Shown: one piece after another, positions 1-7,290 of the stretch
Layout: the number at the start of each line of letters is the position of its first letter
How positions within the stretch are numbered: the stretch's first letter is position 1
Assembly: GCA_003646505.1 (NCBI GenBank)
Contig: QMKT01000087.1
Span: 1 to 8,103, forward strand
Source: Campylobacterota bacterium
Lineage (GTDB): Bacteria; Campylobacterota; Campylobacteria; Campylobacterales; Sulfurovaceae
Direction: 5' to 3'
DNA: 8,103 bases
Made by a program: the position numbers and the translations under genes
The notes under the pieces: generated by a model
What the model saw: only the letters and a program-made list of their open reading frames with translations
Told to the model about the DNA's origin: nothing
The model's database searches: none

Positions 1-818
1 AACTGGTGTCCAAGACAAATACCAAAAAGTGGCACTTTATGTGCAATGAGTTTTTTGATCTTCTCTTGTTCTTCTTTTAAGATTAGCGGATCTCCAGGAC
101 CATTTGATAAAAATACACCATCGATCTCTTTACTATCTATCTTGCTTATGATATCTTCAGCAGACATGGAGTTAGGCACAACAGTCACTTCCATGCCTGC
201 ATGGGTAAGTTCATTTAAAATATTTTTTTTGATACCAAAATCAAGTGCTATAATTTTCTTCGTTGTTTTGGGTGTTTCATACATGAAAGTATCTGTACTG
301 TAGCGTGCTTGGGTATGCACATAAGACTCTTTAGTGCTCACTTCTTCAATATAATTCACCTCTTCAATACGAGGAGAAGTCTCCAAGATTTTTTTAAGTG
401 CATCTTTATCGTGTATCTCACTTGAAGCCACCATCATCATGGCACCCTCTTCTCTTAACATTTTTGTAATAAAACGTGTATCGATCTCCGTAATACCCAT
501 TACATTATTTTTTACCAACAATGCAGCAAGTGTCTCTTCACATCTAAAATTAGAAGGGCGGTCCTGATAAGAACGAACAATGATACCTTTACAGTGGGCA
601 CCTTTGCTTTCCATGTCTTGTGCGTTACATCCTACATTTCCGATCTCAGGCATGGTAAAAGTCACAAACTGACCTGCATACGAAGGATCTGTGACGATCT
701 CTTGATATCCTGTTAGAGAAGTGTTAAAAACGATCTCTCCAACAGAGGTACCCTCTGCACCAAAACTTTTGGCTTCAAGCAGCAATCCATTTTCAAAATA
801 GAGTGATACTTTACTCAT
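1..818 (-). CDS. carA: Carbamoyl-phosphate synthase small subunit (glutaminase), 3' end cut by window edge
   Basis: Cytosolic glutamine amidotransferase subunit that hydrolyses glutamine and passes ammonia to CarB, which makes carbamoyl phosphate for pyrimidine and arginine synthesis. My reverse-strand translation opens MSKVSLYFENGLLLEAKSFG and continues with the CarA N-terminal signatures GEIVFNTSLTGYQEIVTDPS and PEIGNVGCNAQD. Later come ALDFGIKKNI and LSNGPGDP, which begin the class I glutamine amidotransferase domain. The readable part ends in FGICLGHQ, holding the nucleophile Cys268. About 272 codons are present; the family is usually about 370-380 residues, so the His/Glu part of the catalytic triad lies beyond the left edge. 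The ATG overlaps the stop of the upstream DUF507 gene by one base (TAATG), so translation is probably coupled. No frameshift is visible. Identification is secure. Confidence 0.97.
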   Translation of the reverse strand, partial: MSKVSLYFENGLLLEAKSFGAEGTSVGEIVFNTSLTGYQEIVTDPSYAGQFVTFTMPEIGNVGCNAQDMESKGAHCKGIIVRSYQDRPSNFRCEETLAALLVKNNVMGITEIDTRFITKMLREEGAMMMVASSEIHDKDALKKILETSPRIEEVNYIEEVSTKESYVHTQARYSTDTFMYETPKTTKKIIALDFGIKKNILNELTHAGMEVTVVPNSMSAEDIISKIDSKEIDGVFLSNGPGDPLILKEEQEKIKKLIAHKVPLFGICLGHQ

Positions 819-1369
819 TACAGCATACCTCTTTTTGAAAGTTCTTCTTGATAAAATCTTTCATAAAGCAGTTCATAATCCTGAGAACCGGGGATCACTT
901 CTTTTTCCATACCTCTGATCTTTGCATACACAATATCATCTATCTCATCATAAGCATCGGAAAAGGCTTTAAATGATTTAAAAATAACATTCTTCACCTG
1001 ATTTTCATTGACTGTATATTCTGCAAGATAATTTTCATACAGTTCATCCAAAATAAGGTGCGCCAGATCATTATATCTGTCATCATAATTCATGATCACA
1101 CCATGTTCGGCAGCCATTTTCTTTTTGATCATAAAAAAGAGTTGTCTCTCATCTGCATGCTGAAACTCTATTTCATCATAATTCTCATCTAATATCTTTT
1201 TAACTATTTCATCAAGTGCATGCTCTTTTGCAAGATTTTCATCTATGATCTTTTTCGCTGCTTCAACAACAGCTTCTCTACCTTTTGGCATGGTAATAAA
1301 AGGTGCATTGGCTAAATCAATTCCGATTTTTATGGCTACATATCCTGTTTGTTGTGGTTTTAATCTCAT
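818..1369 (-). CDS. DUF507 family protein, long two-half form (183 aa), function unknown
   Basis: Charged, mostly helical, presumably cytosolic protein with no signal peptide or membrane segment. It matches my recollection of the DUF507 family as found in Campylobacterota, where it sits beside carA; the biochemical role is unknown. The N-terminus MRLKPQQTGYVAIKIGIDL is typical. The chain appears to contain two related halves: ILDENYDEIEFQHADE (about residues 60-75) and ILDELYENYLAEYTVNE (about 107-123), each followed by a basic amphipathic helix. The start is supported by a strong Shine-Dalgarno AAGGGG (complement of 1375-1380) five bases before the ATG. The gene follows purA after a hairpin-rich 125-nt gap and shares the TAATG overlap with carA, so it is probably co-expressed with carA. 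Family assignment is fairly sure; function is not assigned. Confidence 0.85.
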   Translation of the reverse strand: MRLKPQQTGYVAIKIGIDLANAPFITMPKGREAVVEAAKKIIDENLAKEHALDEIVKKILDENYDEIEFQHADERQLFFMIKKKMAAEHGVIMNYDDRYNDLAHLILDELYENYLAEYTVNENQVKNVIFKSFKAFSDAYDEIDDIVYAKIRGMEKEVIPGSQDYELLYERFYQEELSKRGML

Positions 1370-1396
1370 TGCTACCCCTTTTTCATTTAATTGACC

Positions 1397-1421
1397 GTCA
1401 TTTGAGCAAAGCCCAAATGAC
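1397..1421 (-). other. Hairpin 1 of the purA-DUF507 spacer (closest to DUF507)
   Basis: Inverted repeat GTCATTTG (1397-1404) and CAAATGAC (1414-1421). Read on the minus strand the inner bases also pair (a G·U wobble, then G-C and C-G around a UUU loop), giving an 11-bp stem. On the plus strand the same position is an A·C mismatch. That asymmetry fits an RNA structure in the purA-DUF507 transcript. No U-tract follows, so it does not look like an intrinsic terminator. Confidence 0.6.
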
Positions 1422-1423
1422 TG

Positions 1424-1443
1424 TCATCTATCTTCATAGATGA
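1424..1443 (-). other. Hairpin 2 of the purA-DUF507 spacer
   Basis: Perfect 8-bp inverted repeat TCATCTAT (1424-1431) and ATAGATGA (1436-1443) around a four-base loop (GAAG on the minus strand). It lies two bases from hairpin 1, so the two could stack coaxially in RNA. Function unknown. Confidence 0.6.
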
Positions 1444-1451
1444 TTGCTAAC

Positions 1452-1482
1452 GCTATGTTTCCTTCAGCAGGAAACTCATAGC
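1452..1482 (-). other. Hairpin 3 of the purA-DUF507 spacer
   Basis: Inverted repeat made of GCTAT (1452-1456) plus GTTTCC (1457-1462) against GGAAAC (1470-1475) plus ATAGC (1478-1482), with a two-base bulge at 1476-1477 and a seven-base loop. The ATAGC segment at 1478-1482 is also one arm of the neighbouring palindrome, so hairpins 3 and 4 cannot form together. Confidence 0.55.
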
Positions 1483-1493
1483 ACTAGTGCTAT
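1478..1493. other. 16-bp perfect palindrome ATAGCACTAGTGCTAT just after the purA stop
   Basis: The palindrome is exact and begins on the transcript one base after the purA stop codon (1495-1497). It could be a dimeric protein-binding site, a 3'-end stabilising stem, or one limb of an alternative fold with hairpin 3. It lacks a downstream T-tract on the minus strand, so it is not a standard terminator. Confidence 0.55.
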
Positions 1494-1494
1494 T

Positions 1495-2745
<1,251 letters not shown>

Positions 2746-3594
2746 CTAGTTACCCTTATTCATTTTGTTAGACACACACTCATCTGTATAGAGTGCAAAC
2801 CCTGCTGCTTCAATACCGTCTATACTATAGATACCGCCCATTGCCAAAAGGCTGTTACCTTCAAACATTCTAAATGTCAAAGAGTCATAATATCTCATCT
2901 TTGCATAGTAAAGTGGCGAAACAACCATTTTTGCATAATCTACATTTTGTGCTGCTTCTTTTATCTTCTCAAGTTCATCCTTGATATCTGCCGGGAATGC
3001 TGAAAGATCATTCAGGTCATCCACAGAGTTAATACGTACAAGTTGTTCTATCCAAGAGAGTTCCGCTGCCATGATCGCTTCAATATGCATAGACTTCAAC
3101 ACATCAAGTGAGACAGCATATTTTTCATTGAGAAGATGCGGGATGGCGATATTTGATATCTGCATCACCGGCTCTGCACCCATCTCAGATAAAAGCATCG
3201 TTGTTGTTTTTGATACCTCTTCAAAAGAACCTCCTAACACTTCAGCACCTATTTGGTACTGCTCATGTGTTGGGAATGTCACCGTTGGCTGAATGTAAAA
3301 CCACTTCTTAGACTCTGTAGAACGTCCAAGTCTTTTTGTAACGATACGTACAACATCTATAGTCGAGTCTGCACGCAAAGTCACTTCATTGTTCTCTTCA
3401 TCATTGAGACGTACCAATGACTTGGAAGAGTCAAAGCACTCACGCTGATGGTAAGAGAAAAGTGGTGTAACGATCTCTTCAAAACCGATATTCTCAAGCA
3501 GTTCCGCTGAGATAAATTCTATCTCTCTTTTTACTTTGGCAGATTCACCAAAATAAAGTTTTGACCCCGAAGGGATTTCATGTTCAAATATCAT
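2746..3594 (-). CDS. hisZ: ATP phosphoribosyltransferase regulatory subunit (HisRS-like)
   Basis: HisZ is a catalytically inactive histidyl-tRNA synthetase paralogue that assembles with short-form HisG, activating the first step of histidine synthesis and mediating histidine feedback. At 282 residues it is much shorter than HisS (about 400 or more) and lacks an anticodon-binding domain. Class II synthetase-like elements are visible: FEEIVTPLFSY (38-48), a motif 2-like TLRADSTIDVVRI (72-84), YYDSLTFRMFE (235-245, cf. HisS YYTG.VFE), and a degenerate motif 3 region AMGGIY (251-256) with AAGFALYTD (263-271). Its ATG overlaps the aminotransferase stop by one base (TAATG), and its own stop abuts purA. 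No strong Shine-Dalgarno precedes it, so it may depend on coupling to the upstream gene. HisZ predicts a short-form hisG elsewhere in the genome. The main alternative, a decayed HisS, is unlikely. Confidence 0.88.
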   Translation of the reverse strand: MIFEHEIPSGSKLYFGESAKVKREIEFISAELLENIGFEEIVTPLFSYHQRECFDSSKSLVRLNDEENNEVTLRADSTIDVVRIVTKRLGRSTESKKWFYIQPTVTFPTHEQYQIGAEVLGGSFEEVSKTTTMLLSEMGAEPVMQISNIAIPHLLNEKYAVSLDVLKSMHIEAIMAAELSWIEQLVRINSVDDLNDLSAFPADIKDELEKIKEAAQNVDYAKMVVSPLYYAKMRYYDSLTFRMFEGNSLLAMGGIYSIDGIEAAGFALYTDECVSNKMNKGN

Positions 3595-4730
3595 TATTTT
3601 TCTTCTTTTTTCAACATTGATTTAAAGTATTCTTCATTAAAGATACGCGACGCAGTACCGTCAAAATCTCTACGTCCTAATTTAGCCAATGCTAATTCAA
3701 CTGCATTGACTACCCATACCGTCTCATATGTCTCTATCAGTCCCATTTGATTAATACGGAAGATCTTACCTTTAAGGTGATCTTGTCCGCCTGCGACATT
3801 GACACCAAAATCTGTTTTGAGCAGATCACGTATCTCTTTCGCATTTTTATCATCAATCGTCACCATAGACTTTGCTGGTGTTTTTGGGTATATATGTAAC
3901 CCCAGTGCTTCCAGTGCCAAGTGTGTCGCTTTGGCACGTCGTGCAGTATCACAAAAAAGTTTACCTACTCCTGCACCATCGGCATATGATTCAATCTCTT
4001 GAAGTACTGCACGAAGCCCGATGATGAGCGTAGTAGCAGCTGTATAAGCCGTAGTGTTTTGTTTCTGTTTCTTTATCTCAGATGCTAAGTTAAGGTAATA
4101 CCCTTTCCCTTCTCCTGTCTTTTTAATGGCTTCATTACTAAGCCCAAGTATCGCTAAACCTGGTGGTAACATCAATGCTTTTTGACTTCCTGCGATGAGA
4201 CAATCAATATTCTCAACGTCTATACGTTCAACACCCACAGCCGTAATACCATCTGCAATAATCATAATGCTTGGGTTAATCGCTTTAACTGCCGCCGCTA
4301 TCTCCTCAACTGGATGACGAAGACCACCAGCAGATTCTGAGACTTGAATAGCCAAGGCATCAATGCTTGGGTTTGCTTTTACAGCCTCAACCAATTCTTC
4401 TACAGAGGCAGGTGTATCCCACTCGTGTTTAATCTCAACGTTTTTAAGTCCTGAAGCCAAAGCAATCTTACCAAAACGCTCACCAAACTTCCCAGAGTTT
4501 ACTGAAAGTAAAGTGTCATGACAAAGGTTAGTCACTGCAGCTTCCATAGCTCCCGTGCCAGATGATGCAAGTATAATCACTTCATCGGTAGCAAAAAGTT
4601 TAAATAGAAGATCTCTAGTCTCTTTAAAAATAGCTTCAAATTCCGGTGTTCTGTGATGCAGTGTAGGTGTGGCCATCGCTTGACGTACTGATTCTGGTAC
4701 GGGCGTAGGGCCTGGTGTAAAAAGTAGCAT
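3594..4730 (-). CDS. Class V PLP-dependent aminotransferase (alanine/serine-glyoxylate or serine-pyruvate type)
   Basis: Cytosolic fold-type I, class V aminotransferase of 378 residues from the chosen start; exact amino donor and acceptor cannot be read from sequence. It opens MLLFTPGPTPVPE, the N-terminal signature of the alanine-glyoxylate/serine-pyruvate aminotransferase group. Other marks, numbered from this start: ASSGTGAMEAA (about 55-65, PLP phosphate site), IIADGIT with Asp160 contacting the PLP pyridine nitrogen, GSQKALMLPPGL with Schiff-base Lys184, and IFRINQMG with Arg325, the likely substrate-carboxylate arginine. I chose the ATG at 4728-4730 because GAGGA stands five bases upstream and the family motif begins there; the longer frame from 4754 adds eight unconserved residues with no ribosome site. 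It is the first gene of the unit running into hisZ and purA, overlapping hisZ by one base. Family sure, substrate unknown. Confidence 0.9.
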   Translation of the reverse strand: MLLFTPGPTPVPESVRQAMATPTLHHRTPEFEAIFKETRDLLFKLFATDEVIILASSGTGAMEAAVTNLCHDTLLSVNSGKFGERFGKIALASGLKNVEIKHEWDTPASVEELVEAVKANPSIDALAIQVSESAGGLRHPVEEIAAAVKAINPSIMIIADGITAVGVERIDVENIDCLIAGSQKALMLPPGLAILGLSNEAIKKTGEGKGYYLNLASEIKKQKQNTTAYTAATTLIIGLRAVLQEIESYADGAGVGKLFCDTARRAKATHLALEALGLHIYPKTPAKSMVTIDDKNAKEIRDLLKTDFGVNVAGGQDHLKGKIFRINQMGLIETYETVWVVNAVELALAKLGRRDFDGTASRIFNEEYFKSMLKKEEK

Positions 4731-4735
4731 ATAAA

Positions 4736-4740
4736 TCCTC
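4736..4740 (-). promoter_or_regulatory. Shine-Dalgarno GAGGA that fixes the aminotransferase start
   Basis: On the minus strand GAGGA is followed by five bases (TTTAT) and ATG at 4730. It is the only good ribosome-binding site near the N-terminus and rules against the earlier ATG codons at 4742, 4751 and 4754. Confidence 0.75.
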
Positions 4741-4755
4741 ATGATTACCATCATG
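4740..4755 (-). other. Small inverted repeat abutting the aminotransferase ribosome site
   Basis: CATGAT (4740-4745) and ATCATG (4750-4755) form a perfect 6-bp stem with a four-base loop. In the mRNA the stem ends on the first base of the Shine-Dalgarno. It might tune ribosome access or be an operator; it is short and could be chance. Confidence 0.35.
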
Positions 4756-4775
4756 AAGACGGCATAATTACGTGG

Positions 4776-4781
4776 ATTATA
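4776..4781 (-). promoter_or_regulatory. Probable -10 box (TATAAT) for the aminotransferase-hisZ-purA unit
   Basis: The minus strand reads a consensus TATAAT 45 bases before the chosen start codon. It is downstream of the SCP2 terminator hairpin, as expected for a new unit. No good -35 is visible at the usual distance, which is common in Campylobacterota, where the housekeeping sigma factor relies mainly on the -10. The box is embedded in the inverted repeat TGGAT-ATA-ATCCA (4773-4785), a possible operator. Confidence 0.5.
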
Positions 4782-4830
4782 TCCAATATGAGGTTAGAAA
4801 ATGATGAGAGAGATTTTAGAAAGTATTTTC

Positions 4831-4855
4831 AAAAGGGCAGATAAGATATCTGCCC
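4831..4855 (-). terminator. Intrinsic-terminator-like hairpin after the SCP2 gene
   Basis: On the minus strand GGGCAGAT pairs perfectly with ATCTGCCC over a five-base loop (4835-4855) and is followed by TTTT (4831-4834). It lies 20 bases past the SCP2 stop codon. The U-tract is short, so termination may be partial. A weaker CCCC/GGGG pairing (4867-4870 with 4853-4856) would compete with its base. Confidence 0.65.
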
Positions 4856-4875
4856 CGTATATGTGTGGGGTTAGA

Positions 4876-5271
4876 CTATATTTTAGCCATTAATCCAAAA
4901 CTTTTTACAAAGGGTACTGCCATTGACGGATTTTTGATCATTGCTTTAAAATCACCCCTAACAAACTTCAATTTTCCTGTAGCAAATGCCATTCCCATGG
5001 ATGTCATTGTAAGTGGTTTTTTAATCCATTTAGCCCAATTATCTTCTGTCGCTCTCATGTCCCAGTCTGCTTTCTCTCCATTGTAAAGTCCTGCAGAAAC
5101 TGCTTTGCCGTTTTCTACTACAAACACACATAAAGGCTTATCGTCATCTTTAAATCCACAAGTGATCACGGAAGAGAAGTTGATCTCTGCTAATTTGTCT
5201 GAAACTTCCGGATCTTCGTTCCATGCATCTTTAAGTGCGTTTATCCATTCGTCTGAAAAAAGTTGTGCCAT
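4876..5271 (-). CDS. SCP2 sterol-binding-fold domain protein (131 aa)
   Basis: Small single-domain protein resembling the sterol carrier protein 2 family, a fold with a hydrophobic tunnel that binds lipids or other apolar ligands. Bacteria of this group do not normally make sterols, so the natural ligand is unknown. The recognisable core is ADWDMRATEDNWAKW (about 68-82) followed by AFATGKLKFVRGDFKAMI (95-112), the typical 'GKLKV.GD' segment of SCP2 domains. There is no signal peptide, so it should act in the cytosol. A good Shine-Dalgarno (AGAGGAA) lies about six bases before the ATG. The gene has its own putative promoter and a terminator-like hairpin, so it appears to be a single-gene unit separate from its neighbours. 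Family assignment is good; role is unassigned. Confidence 0.83.
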   Translation of the reverse strand: MAQLFSDEWINALKDAWNEDPEVSDKLAEINFSSVITCGFKDDDKPLCVFVVENGKAVSAGLYNGEKADWDMRATEDNWAKWIKKPLTMTSMGMAFATGKLKFVRGDFKAMIKNPSMAVPFVKSFGLMAKI

Positions 5272-5306
5272 TATTGTTCCTCTTGGGTAAAATTTATTTG
5301 AGTTTT

Positions 5307-5336
5307 AAGATACTCTCTCTTTGCTTAACTTTACAA
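5307..5336 (-). promoter_or_regulatory. Possible promoter for the SCP2 gene
   Basis: On the minus strand TTGTAA (5331-5336) and TATCTT (5307-5312) are separated by 18 bases, each matching four of six consensus positions, in a strongly A/T-rich 156-base gap between the CiaB-family gene and the SCP2 gene. A start near 5300 would give a leader of roughly 30 bases. The rest of the gap (5337-5427) shows only A/T runs, with no clear terminator for the upstream gene. Confidence 0.3.
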
Positions 5337-5427
5337 CTTTTTTGACAATTTTTCTACAAAAAAATATGTTCTGTCCCTCATTGGTAAATTTTTATAAAAG
5401 AACCTGTGCTCTCTCATTATTTTTGTC

Positions 5428-7266
5428 TTAATTCAAAGTAATAGTTTGTTGGCCTATCTCCTTATATCTCGCATAATAATGTTCTACAAAAGATTTTATG
5501 TTTTCATTCTTTGGCAAATAGAATCCATCATTTTTTACAGCATATCTACTCAAATAGTTCTGCGCATCCACTTTTTTCAAATAATTTTCTACCAAATTTT
5601 TATAGGCTTCCTGATATCTTTCTTTCATGGCATCATATTGACTGTAATCTATCTGGATTTTTCCATCATAAGTGATGACACCTGAGTTAAATAAAATATC
5701 TAAATGAATCAACCCTTCACAATAGTATGGCAACACTTCTCCCACTTCTCTCCAAGCCATAAGACCAACTGCACGCCCTACTACATCATCTACAATATGT
5801 TTTTTAAGTGCTTCACGTTCATTATGGAAAAATGCCATGAGCCCACCTGATGTCGCTTTAAACTCTTCAATGTTCTTAAACTGCCCTGTGCCATTCATCT
5901 TGGTCTCGGTATCTGAGTCTATCCACAAGATGTGCCCATATTCATGCCCAACTGTTGAGATGTCATAGATCTCTTGCCAGAGTTTGGGATCCGTATCTAT
6001 AAGTTCTCTTTGTGCTTTTACAAAATCTTCACCCATCGTTTCAACACTTAGTTTCATAATAGGTTTGGACTTTTTAGATTCCATCACAAAGTCTGCATAG
6101 GCAAAGATCTTTTTGCCTAACTCAGCTGAAACCTGCTCATCATTTGGTACCACTTGCGCTGAAAAGAGCCCGTTAAATTCTGCTGCGTAGTAAAGTATAG
6201 GCTGACCTATGTAAAGCTGTGTTTCATCTACCTGGGTTATATTTTTAGCCATCGTCTTTTGTGCATCAGTACCAAATCCTTCTGCCATTTGAGAAGCAAA
6301 GTTTTTAATATTCTCTCTGGTTGGAGAGCCTTCTTGAAGTTTAGGGTTAACGATACGCAGATCCCACTCTAAAGCTACGGCTTTTCTGTAATGGTCTTCA
6401 TAGTATTCCAAAGGATGTCCAACTTGAAGTGGTGTTGTTACTGCCATCCATTTTCTATCTACCTCAGCCCATTTACTTATGAGTTCATCTGGTACAGTAT
6501 GTGCAAATGCCTCTTTAATGGCTGCAAAATAGGCTATCCATTCTGTTTTTTGATTAAACACATCATCTTCATGTTGACTTAGCAGTGCTACAACTTGTTC
6601 GAGTGCAGTTATTACTCCTTCTGCCTCTTTAGGAAATGCTTCAACATACGCTACTGATTTATACCTTGTATCTTCTTTTTTAAGAACAGAGTAACATCTG
6701 TCCCCCACACAACCACTTGCATCTTTATCCAGAAGTGACTCGCCTTGCAACATCTCAAAGACTTTGGCATCGTCTCCATTGAACATCTCACTTAACTCAA
6801 GATTGACTGTATATATAATATGTTCATTCCAATGACTCTGCCACTCACTCAGACGAATACCTACAAAATGTACACCAATTATGAGAGAACGGTAAAAAGG
6901 TGTCAAAAGCTTATGCTCTTCTACCCACCCTATAAATGCTTCATGACGGGTAATATGCATCGTACTCGCAAACCCATACGCCAGCTCTTTTTTCATAGCT
7001 ATCTCTTTTTTAGACGCACCCCCCTTCTCTAACACTTGCTCCAAAGCATCTTCACGCAAATTCACTATACGCGTAAGTGCCGCCATCTCAGAGTCTTTAT
7101 CTCTAGGGATATCAAGTAACTTTAAAAAAGCATCTACCACTACATTTGCACGCTCATGTGTTTTACTCTCATCAAGCAGTTCATAATACTTGTTTAGACT
7201 ATCTTGTCTATGTTGTAACTCATCATAGATTACTTGTAGGTCGTTCATAAATTGTTCTGTTTTCAT
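5428..7266 (-). CDS. ciaB: CiaB-family protein with an HEYGH zinc-metallopeptidase motif
   Basis: The 612-residue protein matches my recollection of the CiaB family ('invasion protein CiaB', about 610 residues in Campylobacter jejuni). There is no signal peptide or clear membrane segment. The N-terminal half is helical and charged, with a cysteine pair GCVGDRC (185-191). The C-terminal half carries HEYGH (441-445), a canonical HExxH zinc-peptidase motif, and 22-23 residues later NIEEFKAT (465-472), whose glutamates could supply the third zinc ligand as in M49 (dipeptidyl peptidase III-like) enzymes. A peptidase role is my inference. The ATG at 7266 has only a weak AAGAGAA ribosome site; Met7 is an alternative start without a better one. 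It lies downstream of rdgB across a REPIN-like repeat. The gene name rests on family resemblance and does not imply pathogenicity here. Confidence 0.8.
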   Translation of the reverse strand: MKTEQFMNDLQVIYDELQHRQDSLNKYYELLDESKTHERANVVVDAFLKLLDIPRDKDSEMAALTRIVNLREDALEQVLEKGGASKKEIAMKKELAYGFASTMHITRHEAFIGWVEEHKLLTPFYRSLIIGVHFVGIRLSEWQSHWNEHIIYTVNLELSEMFNGDDAKVFEMLQGESLLDKDASGCVGDRCYSVLKKEDTRYKSVAYVEAFPKEAEGVITALEQVVALLSQHEDDVFNQKTEWIAYFAAIKEAFAHTVPDELISKWAEVDRKWMAVTTPLQVGHPLEYYEDHYRKAVALEWDLRIVNPKLQEGSPTRENIKNFASQMAEGFGTDAQKTMAKNITQVDETQLYIGQPILYYAAEFNGLFSAQVVPNDEQVSAELGKKIFAYADFVMESKKSKPIMKLSVETMGEDFVKAQRELIDTDPKLWQEIYDISTVGHEYGHILWIDSDTETKMNGTGQFKNIEEFKATSGGLMAFFHNEREALKKHIVDDVVGRAVGLMAWREVGEVLPYYCEGLIHLDILFNSGVITYDGKIQIDYSQYDAMKERYQEAYKNLVENYLKKVDAQNYLSRYAVKNDGFYLPKNENIKSFVEHYYARYKEIGQQTITLN

Positions 7267-7290
7267 TTATTCTCTTTTCTGTTTCAAAAC

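Noticed and set aside
46..303. 85-aa plus-strand open frame
   Set aside because: It is antisense to carA, which has clear family motifs throughout on the other strand.
1453..1479. Eight-codon minus-strand ORF (MSFLLKET) in hairpin 3 as a leader peptide
   Set aside because: No ribosome site, no run of regulatory codons such as His or Arg, and no terminator after it, so nothing supports attenuation by this peptide.
1478..1493. Palindrome after purA as its intrinsic terminator
   Set aside because: The minus strand continues GAGTTTCC with no T-tract, and DUF507-carA downstream shows no obvious promoter of its own.
2981..3292. 103-aa plus-strand open frame
   Set aside because: It lies fully antisense within hisZ, is Ser-rich as expected for a reverse-frame shadow, and has no promoter or ribosome site.
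2746..3594. Histidyl-tRNA synthetase (hisS) instead of hisZ
   Set aside because: Too short, with no anticodon-binding domain and degenerate catalytic motifs, all of which fit the regulatory paralogue.
4731..4754. Longer aminotransferase start at 4754 (adds MMVIMRIY)
   Set aside because: No Shine-Dalgarno before it, the added residues fall in a hairpin leader, and the family signature starts at the 4730 ATG, which has GAGGA.
5446..7032. Plus-strand frames of 79, 63 and 70 aa
   Set aside because: They are antisense to the CiaB-family gene. The hydrophobic look of the 79-aa frame comes from reverse reading of Lys/Asn/Tyr-rich codons.
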